A DNA stretch of 64,000 nt from Chlorophyllum brunneum (Eukaryota > Basidiomycota > Agaricomycetes > Agaricales > Agaricaceae). The translations under genes were made by a program, and so were the position numbers. Under the pieces are notes generated by a model. It was not told where the DNA came from. It searched no databases and saw only the letters and a program-made list of their open reading frames with translations. Numbering within the stretch: position 1 is the stretch's first letter; each line of letters begins with the position of its first letter. Of this stretch, positions 60,741-64,000 are shown in pieces. The stretch is taken from assembly GCA_963576785.1 (NCBI GenBank), contig OY756140.1:1488001-1552000 (forward strand), read 5' to 3'.

Positions 60741-61972
60741 CTACCACAGACCAGCTGCTATCCCTACACACACGTGACCTCGCCTCTGCCTCACCGCCTC
60801 CGTGTACTGCCTGCACCTTTCCCCGCCCACCACCGCCCCCACCCGCGCCAGCCACGCCGTCAGGTGCACATCCGCAGTCGAAAACTGGTCCCCTGTCCCC
60901 CCATCAGTATCCTGCCACAGACAACACATGTCACAAACCCAGCGCATATGGCCCAATCACCGCCCCCTCCAGTCCCTCCACCACCCGTTCCAGCCCTGCC
61001 CATCTCTCCCGCGCCATTCCAAAGTATTCTTCTCGCTCTGCCTTTTCTTTCGCGCTCAACTCACCGTCCCGCTTGTCGGCAACCACAAACACGTCCAGGA
61101 GTCGCTGCACCCCCACCTTCTTCTCTGCCCAAAACTTCTTCGTCTTCTCAGAAACTGCCATCTTCCCCCCTTCGGCTTCTTCCAGCAACCGAGACAGTGC
61201 CTTTTCCTTGCCCCTCAACACCGGCAACACCTCTGCAGAGTGCTTCCCCAGCGACTCCTCGTCACGCGCCTTCAGGTACCATAGCTTATCCGGATCTCCG
61301 TCTTCCGAGTGCACCAGCCCAATGATCTCATCTGACCTGCTCGTCAATGCCATCGTGGCCGGTGTCAGTGCCGGTGCCGGCGCATCTGATGTCGTATTTG
61401 TACGAGATTGAACCGACCGTGATCTGTCCAGAAATTCTACAATCGCCTGCTCCTCGTCTCAGTACTCTGACTGCCTCACCAGTCCTTGTACAAACCTTGC
61501 TGTCCGTGATCGCTTTGTATCGGCTCTCGACGTCCCCAGAGAGCGTTTTCTGCAGCGGAACCACCAGGGTAGGGATCGTGGCTGGACCTTGTTCAAGTCT
61601 TATCATCGTTGGTACACTGCCTCGCCCACCTTTTGGGTTCAATCGAAGGAACGCAGGATCATAATTTTCTCCGCTTGCTACTCTTCGCTCAGCGTCCAAA
61701 CTGGGCAAACATGTGCAGTCCATACACACCGAGATCAACGATCTGAAAATCAAGTTCATCTGCACCGTATCCTTTTTCATCCCTAGCATATACTTAGTTC
61801 TCCAGCATGCCGTTCCACCACGGATAACATACAGACAAAGCAGAACTAGATCCATCTCATCAGCCACCATGGTCAGCTCCGACCAGTGTATGCACGCACC
61901 AGCGATAGACCATACAGACTGCGGGTGATAATAGAGAACAGCTTTGGGAATACTGCTGTCTGTCGGAGCCAT
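60741..61972 (-). CDS. GST-like protein, shortened C-terminus
   Basis: This is a glutathione-S-transferase-like protein of the basidiomycete type. The start gives MAPTDSSIPKAVLYYHPQSV. A 13-nt microexon (61835-61847) and later exons rebuild WSIAVLLCLDEKGYGADELD and FQIVDLG, then GENYDPAFLRLNPK and PTLVVPLQKTL. The helical half includes DPDKLWYLKARDEESLGKHS, KTKKFWAEKKVGVQRLL and the end STADVHLTAWLARVGAVVGG. Relatives I recall continue for 50-60 more residues, with a last helix and Trp-containing motif; here the frame stops at TAG 60741-60743 after GIAAGLW. The C-terminus is thus short or differently spliced. The GT31 ATG is 4 bases beyond the stop. Confidence 0.8.
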
Positions 61973-62204
61973 TTCGTTGTAGTGGTGGTAGCTGTAGTAT
62001 CAATCGATGGCTGTTTTCATGATAGACCCAGGTGGCTGTGAATCATCACCATTGCTCATTCCTAGCATAGGGATGCTATGTGAAGCTGCACGTGGGAGGT
62101 CAAACCAGCCATGGAATGTGCTCGAAACGTCATCCACAGTCACACAATGCCGTCCCCCGCCTTTCACTCAGACATATCTCTATCCTCCCTCTAAACTATC
62201 TACC
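61973..62204. promoter_or_regulatory. Divergent promoter between GST-like and SGT1-like genes
   Basis: A short (232 bp) spacer between outward-facing start codons. No TATA box stands out. A shared promoter is plausible but unproven. Confidence 0.45.
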
Positions 62205-62965
62205 ATGGCTACTCCTCGGTATGTTCCATCATCGCCCTACAACCAGCTTCCCGCCGATCCATGTACAGTCACGAATTTTACGAGACAGACGAGAAAGTCA
62301 TCGTTTCTGTCTTTGACCGTAATGCCAACCCAGACCTAGTCCAGGTCACAATCCAGCCTCGTGCGGTGAGCTGTGATGCCTAACACATCGACTGTTGTGT
62401 GCCAATCGTCCGCCATAGGTCACCTACACACACGGAGAGAAATCACTCAGTCTTCAGCCGTTGAAGGGCCAGATTGACCCCGACAACAGCTCGCATTTCG
62501 TCGGCAAGGTCAAGGTCGAAATTTCGCTTGCAAAGCGCGTCCAGGGACGCTGGGGTGGTCTCGTCGGTGACGCCCCTGATCGTACGTTCCCACTTGTTAT
62601 CTACACTTCTGCTGTCTCTCAATACACCCCAAATAGCATTGGCAAACGCCTCTTACAATCCCCCTCCTACTACCACATCTGCCCCCTCCCGTTCACGCAA
62701 AAACTGGGAGGGCATCTCGGACGAAATACTCAAATCTGATAAAGAAAAATCCACAGACGAAGATCCTAACATTGGAGGTGACAGCACCCTCAACTCATTC
62801 TTCCAGAAGATCTACGCCGATGCAGACGAAGATACGCGCCGTGCCATGATGAAGAGTTTCTCCGAAAGTGGGGGCACAACTCTAAGTACTAATTGGGATG
62901 AGATTAAGCAGAAGCCGACTGAGGTTAAGCCCCCTGCTGGTTCCGAATGGAAGAAATGGAATTAA
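62205..62965 (+). CDS. SGT1: SGT1-like co-chaperone lacking the TPR domain (CS + SGS)
   Basis: SGT1 links Hsp90 to SCF and kinetochore clients. The gene encodes MATPRHEFYETDEKVIVSVF after a first short intron (62219-62269), i.e. the CS domain begins at residue 6. The CS domain continues with NPDLVQVTIQPRAVTYTHGE, LQPLKGQIDP and VKVEISLAKR. The SGS domain shows KNWEGISDEIL, DSTLNSFFQKIYADADEDTR, RAMMKSFSESGGTTLSTNWD and the terminal GSEWKKWN. The usual N-terminal TPR block of plant and yeast SGT1 is absent, and the upstream 230 bp have no room for it. Three introns; about 200 residues. DHFR follows on the same strand after 104 bp. Confidence 0.9.
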
Positions 62966-63069
62966 TAGTGGTAAAAATGACGGCCGGTATGTAGAGTGAA
63001 GCCGAATAATGTTGGACGTATAAAATGTTATCAATTGCTGGGATCACTCCTTTGATCAATACTACTATC

Positions 63070-63744
63070 ATGTCCCGTCTCACCATCATTGCCGCTGCGA
63101 CCATTTCCAATGGTATTGGAAAAAAAGGTTCATTGCCTTGGCACATCTCCAAGGAACTAAAGTATTTTGCGCATGTCACCTCTCACGCGCCACAGGGCGA
63201 GCAGAATGCGGTGGTCATGGGAAGGAATACTTGGGAGAGTATTCCGGCAAAGAACAGGCCATTGAAAGGGCGTTTGAACGTCGTCCTCAGCCATAACCCT
63301 CACTACAGTTTGCAAGTGATATTCATCCCCTACGCTCATCGTACTCAACATTCTTCCAGGGGTGTAGCACCCGACACACCGGCGGTACTCGTTGGCGACC
63401 TCCAATCCGCCTTGGACTATGTCGATGGCGAACACCCGACTGCAAAGCCCGTTCATCGAGGCTTTATCATCGGCGGCGCGTCGATCATCCAGGAAACTCT
63501 CGACCTTGGATCAACTTCGGCCGCTCTAGTCGACAGAGTGCTCCTCACGCGCATTTTGTCTCCTGACTTTGAGTGCGATACTTTTATGCCAGACTTTTTG
63601 GCATCTGGCGAGTGGACTCGTTCTTCGCATGCAGATTTGAAAGCTTGGGTTGGGTTTGATGTCCCGGAAGGTGTACAGGTTGAAGAGATCAAGTACGAGA
63701 CGGAGATCACGTACGAGTTCCAGATGTGGACTCGCATTGTTTAG
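63070..63744 (+). CDS. DFR1: Dihydrofolate reductase
   Basis: The enzyme reduces dihydrofolate to tetrahydrofolate with NADPH, for thymidylate and purine synthesis. The single uninterrupted frame starts [20 protein letters not shown] and contains [34 protein letters not shown] and [14 protein letters not shown]. The C-terminus has [20 protein letters not shown] and [13 protein letters not shown]. At about 225 residues it matches fungal DHFR; there is a longer loop after [13 protein letters not shown] tested whether that loop is an unspliced intron, but a GT-AG removal of 44 nt breaks the frame. No intron, unlike most neighbours. Convergent with bL36m. Confidence 0.95.
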   Translation: MSRLTIIAAATISNGIGKKGSLPWHISKELKYFAHVTSHAPQGEQNAVVMGRNTWESIPAKNRPLKGRLNVVLSHNPHYSLQVIFIPYAHRTQHSSRGVAPDTPAVLVGDLQSALDYVDGEHPTAKPVHRGFIIGGASIIQETLDLGSTSAALVDRVLLTRILSPDFECDTFMPDFLASGEWTRSSHADLKAWVGFDVPEGVQVEEIKYETEITYEFQMWTRIV

Positions 63745-63803
63745 GGGAGTGGGAATGATTCCGTACATGTATCCAGTGCATCGCCTAACATGAATGTAAC
63801 AAC

Positions 63804-64000
63804 CTATCCTTGACGCTACGAACCGAGTTGAGTAACCCGAAAGAGATGACAGTCGAATTTGAAGTATACATACCTGTTTGTGTTTCGGGTTCTTTGAACA
63901 AACAACATAGACACGCCCCTTCCTTCGAACGACGCTGCATCCATCACACATGACCTTGACAGAAGCACGGACTTTCATTCCTCGTGCGAGCAACGACGCG
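63804..64000 (-). CDS. RTC6: Mitochondrial ribosomal protein bL36m, 5' end outside window
   Basis: bL36 is the smallest protein of the large mitoribosomal subunit and binds one zinc. The complementary strand reads [20 protein letters not shown], then [15 protein letters not shown]. The zinc ligands are C-x2-C, a later C and H. An intron (63816-63873, 58 nt) then leads to a 12-nt terminal coding exon RQG-stop, restoring the universal bL36 end KHKQRQG. Upstream of the bL36 Met the frame stays open as ASLLARG to the window edge, as expected for a mitochondrial presequence, so the true start is beyond 64000. Convergent with DHFR, the stops about 60 bp apart. Confidence 0.93.

Noticed and set aside
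60735..60743. Canonical viral-type stop-codon readthrough motif
   Set aside because: Only TAG-CAA matches; the following codon ATG does not fit the YYA part, so I do not claim readthrough.
60554..61411. Long (285-codon) open frame on the plus strand
   Set aside because: It is the antisense of the GST-like and GT31 genes; its translation is Pro/Ser-rich low complexity and the minus-strand frames carry the family motifs.
63300..63360. Possible unspliced intron in DHFR
   Set aside because: The only GT-AG pair of suitable size removes 44 nt and breaks the frame; the uninterrupted frame retains all DHFR motifs.

Overview
The window is nuclear DNA of a filamentous basidiomycete, most likely an agaricomycete. 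The basis is dense gene packing on both strands, GT-AG introns of mostly 45-65 nt in almost every gene, very short exons, and proteins that read as fungal orthologues. I see no prokaryotic operons, CRISPR arrays, rRNA, tRNA or recognisable transposons. I can support 34 protein genes; ESF1 is cut at the left edge and bL36m at the right edge. Intron calls were made by eye from open frames, GT/AG positions and family conservation, so individual exon ends may be off by one splice choice.

Left third (1-20983) is mainly housekeeping: ESF1 (rRNA processing), NudC, a Siz/PIAS SUMO ligase, the ADP/ATP carrier, the mitochondrial helicase IRC3, a fused pseudouridine glycosidase-kinase that diverges from molybdopterin synthase MoaE, ICE2 (ER membrane), DUG3 (glutathione breakdown), phosphoacetylglucosamine mutase, alpha-SNAP and NUS1 (dolichol synthesis).

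Middle (21417-36037): a DUF2235 alpha/beta hydrolase, a very large multi-pass membrane protein I do not recognise, RRP36, a CorA/Alr/Mnr2-type Mg2+ transporter whose signature reads SMN instead of GMN, an unrecognised coiled-coil protein, and PEX16.

The stretch 36389-47686 is more metabolic: a small cupin, an SDR resembling fungal L-rhamnose 1-dehydrogenase, and a bacterial-type ketol-acid reductoisomerase-like protein form a compact trio. RBM39 (splicing factor) follows, then an MFS permease divergent from a D-serine dehydratase-type PLP enzyme.

Right part (47816-64000): RAB4; two paralogous Ser/Thr-rich single-pass membrane proteins in inverted orientation around an isochorismatase-like hydrolase; an unrecognised single-pass membrane protein; a GT31 glycosyltransferase lying directly behind a GST-like gene, in the same frame after one stop codon; a TPR-less SGT1; dihydrofolate reductase; and mitochondrial ribosomal protein bL36m.

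I did not find a clearly new multi-gene system. The best candidates for follow-up are the GST/GT31 stop-codon junction, the large membrane protein, the KARI-like trio, the SMN-type Mg2+ transporter, and the 25-bp duplication in the divergent promoter near 56 kb. Microexons of 13, 18 and 22 nt and a 12-nt terminal coding exon are notable for gene structure.
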